Of a stretch of DNA of 64,000 bases, positions 24,481-32,807 are shown piece after piece; the first letter of the stretch is position 1, and every line of letters begins with the position of its first letter. A program made the translations under genes and the position numbers. The notes under the pieces are model-generated. The model saw only the letters and a list, made by a program, of their open reading frames with translations. It had not been told where the DNA came from and did no database searches. The DNA comes from Candidatus Anaeroferrophillus wilburensis (GTDB lineage: Bacteria > Desulfobacterota > Anaeroferrophillalia > Anaeroferrophillales > Anaeroferrophillaceae): NCBI GenBank assembly GCA_016934315.1, contig JAFGSY010000027.1:1-64000 (forward strand), in the 5' to 3' direction.

Positions 24481-26652
24481 ATGGAAAAGCAGCTGCCCCT
24501 CATGCTGACGATAATGGTTTTGGTCACCGTCCTGGTTCTGGTGACCGCGGTTGGCAGCCTGCATGCGGAAGGCATCAGCCTGTTGACCGATCTGGAGTAT
24601 TTCAATACCAATGATACCATAACCGACAAGGAGAGCGGCAGCAAAACCGATAACCAGTTTACCCGTTTTACCCAGGTATACAACGTGGCCATGGCAAAAC
24701 AGCTTTTCCCCAACCTTTCTTTCAGTGCCGGCAGTTTTTTCGAGTTCGACAAGTTGAACAATGATGCCGACGGCACGGAGACGGAGTTTCGGGAACGAAC
24801 CATGCGGCCTTTTATGGAGGTGAATCTGGCCAACCCGCTTTACCGCGCCGGGTTTGTCTACCGGCGGACGGAAAAGAAAGAGAATCCCAGTGCCATGCCC
24901 ACCACCAGAACGTTCATGGATGACTACAGCGGCAACTTCAACTGGCGGCCGGTGGCCTTGCCATCACTCAATATCAATTATCGCCGGAGTCTGGTTCATG
25001 ATCAGCCGAAAACCGTCGACCAGACGAATGAAACCTTAAGTCTGCTCAGCAAGTATGTCTATAAAGGGGTGGAGTTTGACTATACCTACAACCGCCGGCA
25101 GGAAAAGGAGCAGCTCAGCGATGCCGGTTCACTGACCCAGATTCACAACGGCGGCATTTTCACTTCCCGGAATTTTTATGATAATCGTCTCAGACTCAGC
25201 GCTGGTTCAAGGGTTGATTACACGGAAACGGTCTTTTCCGGTGCGGGGGAAAGCCGGGTCAGGACGGCATTCCCAGGCAGTGCTTTTTACCTCCTTGATG
25301 ATTCCACCCCTGTCAGCAACCTGGCTGGAGAGTTTACCGATGTCGGCGGCGCGGCACCGCTCAGCACGGTGAATATCGGCAGAAACGGCGGTTTCAACCC
25401 GGTGAGCGCCGGCCTTGATTTCAGTGTGAGAACGGAGGTTGATGCGGTCTATATCCTGCTGGAAAAAGATGACCAAAACCCGAACCTGGCGATTCCGAGC
25501 CAGATAGCCGGAATTGCCGCTTCCTTCACCTGGTCGCTTTATGCCAGTGATGATCGGGAAAACTGGACGGCACACGGTATTGCCACCGTCACCTATAACA
25601 GCTTCTACCACCGGTTTGAGATTGTCTTTGCCTCTCCGATAGATGCTCAGTATCTCAAAATTGTTGTCTTGCCGCAGGTGTTTGCCCCGGGAGAAATTCG
25701 CTTAGCGGATATTCAAGCCTTTACCACGGTTGCGGGCGGTTCCCGGGTGACGATTGAAAACCTGAACCAGTTTTATACGTTTGGCGCCGAATGGCGGCCG
25801 ACAACCAGCACCAGCGCCGGCTATAATGTCAACTATCGCCACCGTGAGACAAAGCCGGATGGTGAGGTCAGGACTTCCCTGGTCAATGGTGTCAATGTCC
25901 GTCACCAGTTCAATCCGGTCTTTTCCACCACTGCCCGGCTGTTGCGCAGCGATGCCACCCAGACGGGAGAGAGTGACCTGGTCAGTTATACCTACAGCAC
26001 CGCCCTGCGGGCCGATTTTTTTGATACCTTGAGGCAGTCACTGATCTACAGCGGCACCAGAAGCGATGAAGATGAGGGCAGCAGTACCACCAACGCTGTC
26101 GTTCTCCGTACCAGTGCCGATCTCTATGAAGGCTGGAGCATGAATCTTGATCTTGGCTACGCCTGGAACAGTCTTCAGGAGAGCGGTGACCAGACCAGCA
26201 AGTTTCTGCGTCTTGATACCGTGGTGGTTCCCCATAATAAACTGCATCTTGACTTTTCCTATGAAGTTTATTGGAATACCCAGGAGGATGAAGAGGACAG
26301 CACCCGTCAGAAAGGCAGCATCCATAGCTTGCTGGTCGTAACGGATACTATCAACATGACGGCGGATTATAATTTTACCGACCGTCAGGGGCCGGATAAT
26401 GACTCCACTTTTTTGCAGGATTATGCCTTAAACTGGGCACCGTTCAGGGATGGTACCCTGCAGTTCTCGCTGTCCTATACCGAGTCGATCAGCTCGGAGA
26501 ACAACGAGGAAAAATTCCTCTCACCGAGCATCAAGTGGCAGGTTGCCAAGGGGATGCTCATGGAACTGCGCTATAATACCGGTACCATAGAAACTGCCAG
26601 AGAAAAACTGGATACGGATAATGTTTACTGTAACCTGAGACTGTTTTATTGA
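24481..26652 (+). CDS. Outer-membrane beta-barrel protein with an inserted discoidin-like domain
   Basis: A 723-residue exported protein. The signal peptide ends GSLHA (about residue 29). Most of the chain is alternating amphipathic strands with Tyr/Phe/Arg ends, e.g. TAGFNVNYRHRETKPDG-like and LHLDFSYEVYWNT-like strands, and it ends in an aromatic strand (NVYCNLRLFY), as barrel proteins do. About residues 300-420 resemble an F5/8 type C (discoidin) domain: WSLYASDDRENWT, FEIVFASPIDAQYLKIVV, GEIRLADIQAF. Placed between a propeller lipoprotein and multihaem cytochromes, it is a candidate porin sheath for electron or protein passage; this role is inferred from context. Confidence 0.75.
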   Translation: MEKQLPLMLTIMVLVTVLVLVTAVGSLHAEGISLLTDLEYFNTNDTITDKESGSKTDNQFTRFTQVYNVAMAKQLFPNLSFSAGSFFEFDKLNNDADGTETEFRERTMRPFMEVNLANPLYRAGFVYRRTEKKENPSAMPTTRTFMDDYSGNFNWRPVALPSLNINYRRSLVHDQPKTVDQTNETLSLLSKYVYKGVEFDYTYNRRQEKEQLSDAGSLTQIHNGGIFTSRNFYDNRLRLSAGSRVDYTETVFSGAGESRVRTAFPGSAFYLLDDSTPVSNLAGEFTDVGGAAPLSTVNIGRNGGFNPVSAGLDFSVRTEVDAVYILLEKDDQNPNLAIPSQIAGIAASFTWSLYASDDRENWTAHGIATVTYNSFYHRFEIVFASPIDAQYLKIVVLPQVFAPGEIRLADIQAFTTVAGGSRVTIENLNQFYTFGAEWRPTTSTSAGYNVNYRHRETKPDGEVRTSLVNGVNVRHQFNPVFSTTARLLRSDATQTGESDLVSYTYSTALRADFFDTLRQSLIYSGTRSDEDEGSSTTNAVVLRTSADLYEGWSMNLDLGYAWNSLQESGDQTSKFLRLDTVVVPHNKLHLDFSYEVYWNTQEDEEDSTRQKGSIHSLLVVTDTINMTADYNFTDRQGPDNDSTFLQDYALNWAPFRDGTLQFSLSYTESISSENNEEKFLSPSIKWQVAKGMLMELRYNTGTIETAREKLDTDNVYCNLRLFY

Positions 26653-26679
26653 GAACCATGGAAGCTGAGGAAGAGGCTG

Positions 26680-27261
26680 ATGAAAAAAATGATGCGGACC
26701 ATGACGCTGCCGGTGGTGCTTTTTTCCCTTCTCCTGTTGGTTGGCTGTGCCGCTGTCCATGAAGGGGTGTATGTCAACCAGATGGTCGATTTCGCTGCCC
26801 TGCAGAAGGTGGCGGTCATGCCGCTGCAGAATTTTTCCGAACGGGATGAAGGTGCCGAGCGGGTGAGGGACACCTTCATGAGCATGCTCCTGGCCACGGA
26901 GGCGGTCTATGTCCTGCCGGCCGGCGAAGTGGCCCGCGGCATCAGCCGGGCCGGCATCCGATCGCCGGCGACTCCTGCGGCTGAGGAGATTAAAAGCCTG
27001 AAGTCCATTCTCGGGGTGGATGCGGTGGTTACCGGCAGCCTGCGGGAATATGGGGCGGTACGCTCCGGCTCAAGCTCGGCCAATATCGTTTCGTTAAGTA
27101 TCCAGCTGATTGAAGCCGAGACCGGGGCGGTCATCTGGTCCGGCTCGTCAACCAAAGGGGGGATAACGGTGACTGACCGTCTGTTCGGCGGCGGCGGCCG
27201 ACCCATGAACGATGTGACCGTTGAGGTCGTCAATGACTTGCTTGACAAACTTTTTCAATAA
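26680..27261 (+). CDS. CsgG/GNA1162-like outer-membrane lipoprotein
   Basis: A 193-residue lipoprotein with lipobox LLLVGC (about residue 23). The body has the pattern of CsgG- or GNA1162-type proteins: KVAVMPLQNFSERDEGAERVRDTF, LGVDAVVTGSLREYGAV, SIQLIEAETGAVIWSGSSTKGG. In curli systems CsgG forms a secretion pore; other relatives are LPS- or flagellum-linked. The 3' end overlaps the next gene, which carries two similar domains. In this cluster a secretion or envelope-assembly role for the cytochrome filament is plausible but unproven. Confidence 0.68.
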   Translation: MKKMMRTMTLPVVLFSLLLLVGCAAVHEGVYVNQMVDFAALQKVAVMPLQNFSERDEGAERVRDTFMSMLLATEAVYVLPAGEVARGISRAGIRSPATPAAEEIKSLKSILGVDAVVTGSLREYGAVRSGSSSANIVSLSIQLIEAETGAVIWSGSSTKGGITVTDRLFGGGGRPMNDVTVEVVNDLLDKLFQ

Positions 27262-28681
27262 AAGATTGTGGCTGACGGTAGTGCTGCCAGCCCTGCTGAT
27301 CACCGGCTGCGCGCATCTCGATCAGCAGGCGGTGCTTACCATGGATTTTTTTGCGGTGGAGCAGGAGCATAGTAGCCCCATCGGTTTGCCTGTCATTCGC
27401 TGGAAAGCCGCTGTTTCCGGAGGCCGGGGGCGGATCAGCTATGAGTTTCGTTCCCGGATGCAGAGCGTAGAAATGCTTGAACAGCGCGGGTCCTCACCAG
27501 TGTGGGAGTGGATGCCAGCAAAGCCCGGTATCTATGAGGTGATGGTTCTGGCACGGGATGAGGCGGGGAATGAGGTGGATTCAGGCTGGTCGGCGCCTTT
27601 TTACGTTGATCAGCCGATCAGCAGGAAAAGCACCATTGCCGTTCTGCCGCTGGAGAACCTCAGTGGTGAGAAAGCTCCCCTGGAGCAGATCAGCAGTGTG
27701 ATGATCAAGAAACTGGAAGATCTGGGTTTTCACCTGCTGGCTGATGAGCGGCTTGAAACATTCCGCCGGCGGCATCGCATGCGTTATGTCGGCGGCATAA
27801 ACAGCAAACTTTCGCAGGCAATGCGGGACGAAGCCGGTGTCGATGCCTGCCTGATTACTTCGCTGGAAGCCTATCAGGAGAAATATCCCCCCCAAGTGGC
27901 CCTGATTGCCAGACTTGTCCAGACCGGCAGGGAGCCTGCTATTGTCTGGATGGACAGCGTGGGGATGACCGGTGAGGATGCCCCAGGCCTGCTTGGCCTG
28001 GGCCGGATAAAAAACCCTGAAAAGCTGGCGGCAAGAGCGGCCGGCCGACTGATTGATTCACTGTCAGCCAGATTGGAAAACGTTCAGCACGGCGATGAAC
28101 AACCTTTTGTCAGCAGATCTCTGCCTGGGAATGGTGCCAGGCAGCTGACCGGTCCTCAAGGGGTGAAACGGCGTTATCTGCCAAAGGATTTTTTCCGTTC
28201 ACCGGCTGTTGATCCGGGGAAGGTCTATCGGGTTGCCGTGGTTCCCTTTTTTGACCTTGCAGTAAGGAAATATGCCGGGCGGATTATGGCACTGCACTTT
28301 GTCAAGGAACTTCATCAGCGGGCGAATCTGGTGGTTGTGGAACCGGGGCTGGTGCGGGAAGAGCTGTTCAGATTCAGAGCCGTGATGGCAGCGGGACCGT
28401 CATTGGCCATCACTGATCTGCTCACCAGTGAGCAGTCTCTGGGTGTTGACCTGGTGCTGTCGGGAAAAGTTTTTGATTATCAGGGTGAGATCGGAACGGC
28501 CAAGGTTGACTTCTCGGTCCAGGTTTTTGAAAAATACAGCCGTGAAGTTGTCTTCGCCTCGACAACCTATGCTGCGGGTGACCAGGGGGTGTTTTTCTTT
28601 AATGTCGGCAGGGTTCGTTCAGCGCACAATCTCTCGGATGAGATGACCAGGGCTGCCGTGACAACGATGATGAGCCCGTAG
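27233..28681 (+). CDS. Lipoprotein with tandem CsgG-like domains
   Basis: A 482-residue lipoprotein. The start at 27233 is set by GAGG 7 nt upstream and gives a signal peptide with lipobox LLITGC; it overlaps the previous gene by 29 bp in another frame. An immunoglobulin-like N-terminal domain (about 35-125, IRWKAAVSGGRGRISYEFR) is followed by two domains that each resemble the preceding protein: STIAVLPLENLSGEKAPL...GVDACLITSLEAY and YRVAVVPFFDLAVRKYAGR...GVDLVLSGKVFDY. The duplication suggests multimer formation in the outer membrane. Function is inferred only from neighbours. Confidence 0.65.
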   Translation: MTCLTNFFNKRLWLTVVLPALLITGCAHLDQQAVLTMDFFAVEQEHSSPIGLPVIRWKAAVSGGRGRISYEFRSRMQSVEMLEQRGSSPVWEWMPAKPGIYEVMVLARDEAGNEVDSGWSAPFYVDQPISRKSTIAVLPLENLSGEKAPLEQISSVMIKKLEDLGFHLLADERLETFRRRHRMRYVGGINSKLSQAMRDEAGVDACLITSLEAYQEKYPPQVALIARLVQTGREPAIVWMDSVGMTGEDAPGLLGLGRIKNPEKLAARAAGRLIDSLSARLENVQHGDEQPFVSRSLPGNGARQLTGPQGVKRRYLPKDFFRSPAVDPGKVYRVAVVPFFDLAVRKYAGRIMALHFVKELHQRANLVVVEPGLVREELFRFRAVMAAGPSLAITDLLTSEQSLGVDLVLSGKVFDYQGEIGTAKVDFSVQVFEKYSREVVFASTTYAAGDQGVFFFNVGRVRSAHNLSDEMTRAAVTTMMSP

Positions 28682-28736
28682 ATTGATGGTAACTGAACGG
28701 CCCGGAATGTGGCTCAGTAATACCGATCGCCGAAGT

Positions 28737-28761
28737 GGGGACAGGTTTTAAACCTGTCCCC
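28737..28761. repeat. REP-like palindrome with GGGGAC...GTCCCC ends
   Basis: GGGGACAGGTTT-t-AAACCTGTCCCC is a perfect 12-bp inverted repeat with a single central base, in the gap between the tandem-domain lipoprotein and the chaperone gene. It shares the GGGGAC/GTCCCC termini with the larger hairpin at 63198-63257, which suggests a common repeat family (REP/RAYT-type). No transposase is in the window. Confidence 0.7.
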
Positions 28762-28938
28762 CGCAGGTGATTAGCGGCGGACACCTCGGAACCGCCCATG
28801 GACGGCCGGCGAGAATGAGCGAGAGCCATGCCGGAACATCCGGAGAAATTTCTTTCAGCTGTTTGTAGGGCAGCTCAGAACGTTGCGCCAATAGTAAAAG
28901 TAACGGTGATGGTTAAGGAAGGAATGACAGGTGATCTG

Positions 28939-30723
28939 ATGAAATCAGTGAAAAACGCAGTGCTGGCATGGGGTAGTGTCCTGGTGATCATGTTGTCGGT
29001 GGCTCCGGCATTCAGCCAAGCTCCCCGGGGGGAGATGGCCGGCGCCGCGGTGGTGGAAGGCGGCCAGCATATTTCGCTTGAAAGGCTGCTGGCGCTTCGT
29101 ATACCTCTTTTTTCCCCTCATTTTGCCGAGACCCCGGTTGCCCTGGTCAACGATGAACCGATCAAGATGTGGGAACTGGCGCGGGCACTTGTCTCCCGTG
29201 ACAGCGATGCCGGAGCCGGGGAGGGTGAGGCAATCCTTCAGGATCTTCTTGGACGGCTGATCAATATCCGGCTTATTGTCCAGGAGGCGAGAAATATCGG
29301 TTTGGACGAAGCGGAGAGCATGCAGGCTCTGTTTGCCGATTTTACCAAAAAAAGTCTGCTGCAGGAGCTGATTGACAACCAGATGAAGGACCTTGCTCCC
29401 GATCCTGACGAGGTGGAAGACCTTTACCGGCAGATGTCCCGCGAGGTGCAGATTCATACCCTGATTTTCAAACGAGCCGAAGACGCTGCTGAATTGCTCG
29501 AGGAGAGTGCCAAAGGAGTTGCTTTTGAACAGCTTGCGAGCACATATATTGCTGACGGCAAGGCAACCGACGAGCATAATGACGCGTTCATGAAGATCAG
29601 TGACCTGCTGCCCCAGGTAGGGGAGGCCGCCTACACGATGAAACCCGGTGAGGTCAGCAAACTGTTTCGTGCCCCGAAGGGCTTTGTCCTTTTTCAGCTT
29701 CGTGATGTTCGTTTTGTGGCCGACCCACAGGTGCAGGAGAAAGCCAGACAAATTGTCTATGAGCGCCTCAAGAAGAAGCGGGCCAGAGAATACAGTGATG
29801 AACTGATCGAAAAGCATGCAGTCATCGATGAAGAACTTTTTGAACAGCTCGATTTTGAGCAGGATGTTTCGGATTCCGTCAAAGAAGGAGAGAAAAAACC
29901 GGCTGATTTTGGCAAATTGCTGCAGGATCAGCGTGTCCTGGCCACCATCCGTGGCGGGGAACCGGGCACCATTACCGTGGCGGACCTGGCCAGGGAGTTG
30001 AAAGGGCAGTTTTTTCATGGTGTTGACAAAGCCGTCAAGTCGGGAAATATCAACAGTAGAAAAATTATTATTTTTTCCAACATGCTTTTCAAAATAACCG
30101 GCGACCTGGAAGCCAGGCTGCTGAAACTTGATCAGGAGCCCCGCTTTCGTTACACTTTACATGAATTTGAGCAGTCAACCCTTTTCGGTGCTTTTGTAGA
30201 CAAGGTGGTGGCGCCGGAGGTGAAGCTTGTCGAGGCTGAGGTAAGGCAGGTCTATGACGATCATCTGGATGAATACTCTTCCCCGGTGATGCTGCGGATC
30301 AAAAGCCTTGTTTTTGCCAAAAAGAAGGATGCCGACCATGCGTTTGATCGTCTTCACAAGGGGGCGGATTTCAGGTGGGTTTCGGGCAATGCCGTCGGCC
30401 TGGTTGACAAAAGCTCGCCGGGGGTCCTTGATTTTGAAAGCCAGCTGTTAACGTTGTCCACTCTGCCAGAAGGCCTGCGACAGCTGGTTAAGGAGCCCCG
30501 CCAGGGGGATTCTTTCATCTATGCCGCTCCCGGCGGCGACCTCCACTATGTGCTGTTTCTGGAGCAGGTATTTCCTCCCCAGGTGCAGCCTTTTGACAAG
30601 GTGAAAGCTCCCATCGCCAGGAAGCTTTATAATGAAAAAATCAAGCTGGCGGTTGATGAGTGGCTTGCCAAGCTGAAAGATGCGTATGAAACCCGGATTT
30701 TCATAACTGCCGTTGATGAGTAA
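28939..30723 (+). CDS. Periplasmic SurA/PpiC-type peptidyl-prolyl isomerase with two parvulin-like domains
   Basis: An exported chaperone of 594 residues. The start at MKSVKNAVLAWG is chosen for its signal peptide (cleavage near AFSQA) and the AGGTGAT upstream; earlier in-frame starts extend a non-signal sequence. It has a helical SurA-like N-domain (VALVNDEPIKMWELARALV, INIRLIVQEARNIGLDE), a first PpiC-like domain (about 195-300, VQIHTLIFK, AYTMKPGEVSKLFRAPKGFVLFQL), a helical linker, and a second PpiC-like domain (about 450-560, MLRIKSLVFAKKKDADHAF). Its place before two huge cytochromes suggests folding or assembly of the electron-transfer proteins. Confidence 0.8.
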   Translation: MKSVKNAVLAWGSVLVIMLSVAPAFSQAPRGEMAGAAVVEGGQHISLERLLALRIPLFSPHFAETPVALVNDEPIKMWELARALVSRDSDAGAGEGEAILQDLLGRLINIRLIVQEARNIGLDEAESMQALFADFTKKSLLQELIDNQMKDLAPDPDEVEDLYRQMSREVQIHTLIFKRAEDAAELLEESAKGVAFEQLASTYIADGKATDEHNDAFMKISDLLPQVGEAAYTMKPGEVSKLFRAPKGFVLFQLRDVRFVADPQVQEKARQIVYERLKKKRAREYSDELIEKHAVIDEELFEQLDFEQDVSDSVKEGEKKPADFGKLLQDQRVLATIRGGEPGTITVADLARELKGQFFHGVDKAVKSGNINSRKIIIFSNMLFKITGDLEARLLKLDQEPRFRYTLHEFEQSTLFGAFVDKVVAPEVKLVEAEVRQVYDDHLDEYSSPVMLRIKSLVFAKKKDADHAFDRLHKGADFRWVSGNAVGLVDKSSPGVLDFESQLLTLSTLPEGLRQLVKEPRQGDSFIYAAPGGDLHYVLFLEQVFPPQVQPFDKVKAPIARKLYNEKIKLAVDEWLAKLKDAYETRIFITAVDE

Positions 30724-30746
30724 TTTTCCTTTTACCGCGGCGTGGT

Positions 30747-30778
30747 GCCCGTCGTCGGGATGGTTCCCGATACCGGGC
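30747..30778. repeat. Hairpin between chaperone and 26-haem cytochrome genes
   Basis: GCCCG-tcg-TCGGGA-tggt-TCCCGA-tac-CGGGC: an inner 6-bp and an outer 5-bp stem. There is no T-run, so it may be an mRNA-stabilising or processing structure rather than a terminator. Confidence 0.5.
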
Positions 30779-30813
30779 TGTAATTGACAACCATCAGGAT
30801 ACATGGCGCAATT

Positions 30814-32796
30814 ATGAAGCATATTCGAGGAACGGACAGATGCAGGATGTTGGTGGCCGCCATTCTCTGTTGTGGCGTGTTGTTTCTGGCCTTGGCTCCT
30901 TCAGCCGCTGCCAAGAAAAGGACGTTTAAGAAAAAGGAGTGTATCGACTGCCATGACACGTTTGCCAAGCAGTACCTGTCGAAGAAAAATGTTCATGCCG
31001 TGGTCCGGGAACAGCAGTGTGATGACTGCCATCTGCGCCACGGGATAGTGCCGAAACTGCTGCTGAAGGAGGAAGGCAACGAACTCTGCTACCGTTGCCA
31101 CAAAATTGAGGCTCTCCAGCTGGATCAAAAGGTGGTGCATACCGCCTTGCGGCGGGGAAAGTGTGTCTCCTGCCATGACCCCCACGCCTCCGATTCACCG
31201 GCACTCCTGTCAGCGGTTGGCAATGACATCTGTTTCCAATGCCATCAGCAGGACTCCTTTTCGGGCAAGGTTGTTCATGGTGTGGTTGAGAAGGAAGGCT
31301 GCCGGGCCTGTCATGATGCCCATGGTTCGGCTGAAAAAAACCTGCTGGTCAAACCGCCGGCTGAGCTTTGCATCTCCTGCCATGAACCGAAAACCGAGGA
31401 TTTCCGGCATGCTCATGGTGGCTACCCCGTGGCAACCGGCTCGTGTACCGTTTGTCATTCCCCCCATGCGTCTGATCAGGGAAAGCTGTTGAAAGCCAGT
31501 GTTCATGAGCCGGTGACTGCCGGTGAGTGTGATGCCTGTCACCAATCTCCAACGTCAGCAGATCCTTTTGCCACTACCGCCGATGCCCGGGAACTCTGCC
31601 TCACCTGTCACGAACGAAGCGATTTGATGGGTGACGGCACGGTTTCGCATGCTCCCTTTGCCGACGGCGATTGCCTTTCCTGTCATGATCCTCATACGGC
31701 TGCCAACCCTACGCTGCTTATTGCTCAAGGCAATCAGCTGTGTTTTTCATGCCACGAAAATACCGGGGTGAAAGTCCTGCATCCCCATGCTCCCATTGAG
31801 GGTGAGCGGGGCTGTCTTGCCTGCCATGCCCCCCATGCCGGCCGGCACAACGGTCTCCTGGACCTGGCCGGCGGCGATCTTTGTTTCAGCTGCCATGAAC
31901 AGATCAAGGACCGTGGCAAGGGGTTGCAGCATCAACATGAACCGTTTGTCGACCAGGAGTGCAGCGCCTGTCACAATTCCCATGGTTCCAATGCGGCCAA
32001 CATGCTTAATAATCGTACCGATGCCGTCTGCTATTCCTGCCATGTCGAACTGGAAAGCGAGTTCCAGCTCAGTGCCACCCATGAGCCGGTCAGGAAAGGC
32101 AACTGTACCGTCTGTCACCGTGGACACGCTTCTGATTATGGCAAGCTTCTTACCACTGATGGGTCGAAGCTGTGTGCCCAGTGCCACGAAGCTATGATGG
32201 GCAGGGAGAACGCTGAAAGTCTGCACCCACCCTTCGAAGAGGCTGCCTGCCAGGACTGCCATGCCCCTCATGCCAGCAATTTCCCGGGCATGATCAGTGA
32301 AGACCAGTATTCGTTGTGTCTCGGCTGCCACGGGCAGATCAGCGATGAGCTTCAGACAGCGAAAAGTGCCCATGAACCGGTGCGCGCCGGCACCTGCACC
32401 GGCTGCCACAGTCCCCACAAGGCGAGCCTTGATGTGCTGATGCTGGCTCCCAGCCCTGATCTGTGCCTTACCTGTCATCAGGATATCAAGGCGCAGATGG
32501 AAACCCAGAGGGCCCATTCGCCAGCTGCCAGGGACTGTCTCCGCTGTCATCAGCCCCATGCGGCTGCTGAACCGGCTCTGCTGAACAATCCCCAGCAGGT
32601 TTTGTGCGCCGAATGTCATGAAGCTGATGCCGAAACTTTCAAGCGGGCCCATCTCCGAATTGAGGCGTCAGCCATGGACTGCATGAACTGTCATGCCCCC
32701 CATGCTTCAAAAGATCCGAAATTTTTCAAATCAAACGTGCATGCTCCCTTTGCGTCAAAGTCATGTGATGCCTGCCATATCGCAGAAAAAGAGTAA
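30814..32796 (+). CDS. 26-haem c-type cytochrome (doubled CXXCH repeats)
   Basis: An exported cytochrome of 660 residues from the ATG at 30814 (MKHIRGTD), with a signal peptide ending SAAAK. I count 26 CXXCH motifs, about one per 25 residues, arranged as repeated pairs in which CxxCHxPHAS-type sites alternate with LCxxCH sites; the His in PHAS/AHGS and in VHEPV-type turns can be distal ligands. There is no lipobox and no other domain. It is separated from the 16-haem gene by 11 bp. Such proteins form long haem wires; together with the barrel upstream it may carry electrons across the envelope. Confidence 0.92.
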   Translation: MKHIRGTDRCRMLVAAILCCGVLFLALAPSAAAKKRTFKKKECIDCHDTFAKQYLSKKNVHAVVREQQCDDCHLRHGIVPKLLLKEEGNELCYRCHKIEALQLDQKVVHTALRRGKCVSCHDPHASDSPALLSAVGNDICFQCHQQDSFSGKVVHGVVEKEGCRACHDAHGSAEKNLLVKPPAELCISCHEPKTEDFRHAHGGYPVATGSCTVCHSPHASDQGKLLKASVHEPVTAGECDACHQSPTSADPFATTADARELCLTCHERSDLMGDGTVSHAPFADGDCLSCHDPHTAANPTLLIAQGNQLCFSCHENTGVKVLHPHAPIEGERGCLACHAPHAGRHNGLLDLAGGDLCFSCHEQIKDRGKGLQHQHEPFVDQECSACHNSHGSNAANMLNNRTDAVCYSCHVELESEFQLSATHEPVRKGNCTVCHRGHASDYGKLLTTDGSKLCAQCHEAMMGRENAESLHPPFEEAACQDCHAPHASNFPGMISEDQYSLCLGCHGQISDELQTAKSAHEPVRAGTCTGCHSPHKASLDVLMLAPSPDLCLTCHQDIKAQMETQRAHSPAARDCLRCHQPHAAAEPALLNNPQQVLCAECHEADAETFKRAHLRIEASAMDCMNCHAPHASKDPKFFKSNVHAPFASKSCDACHIAEKE

Positions 32797-32807
32797 CGGA
32801 GGACAGA

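Noticed and set aside
30721-30813. Second GEMM riboswitch before the 26-haem gene
   Set aside because: Only a simple hairpin is present; the AAACC and GGGAC-CAAAGCC core blocks are missing.
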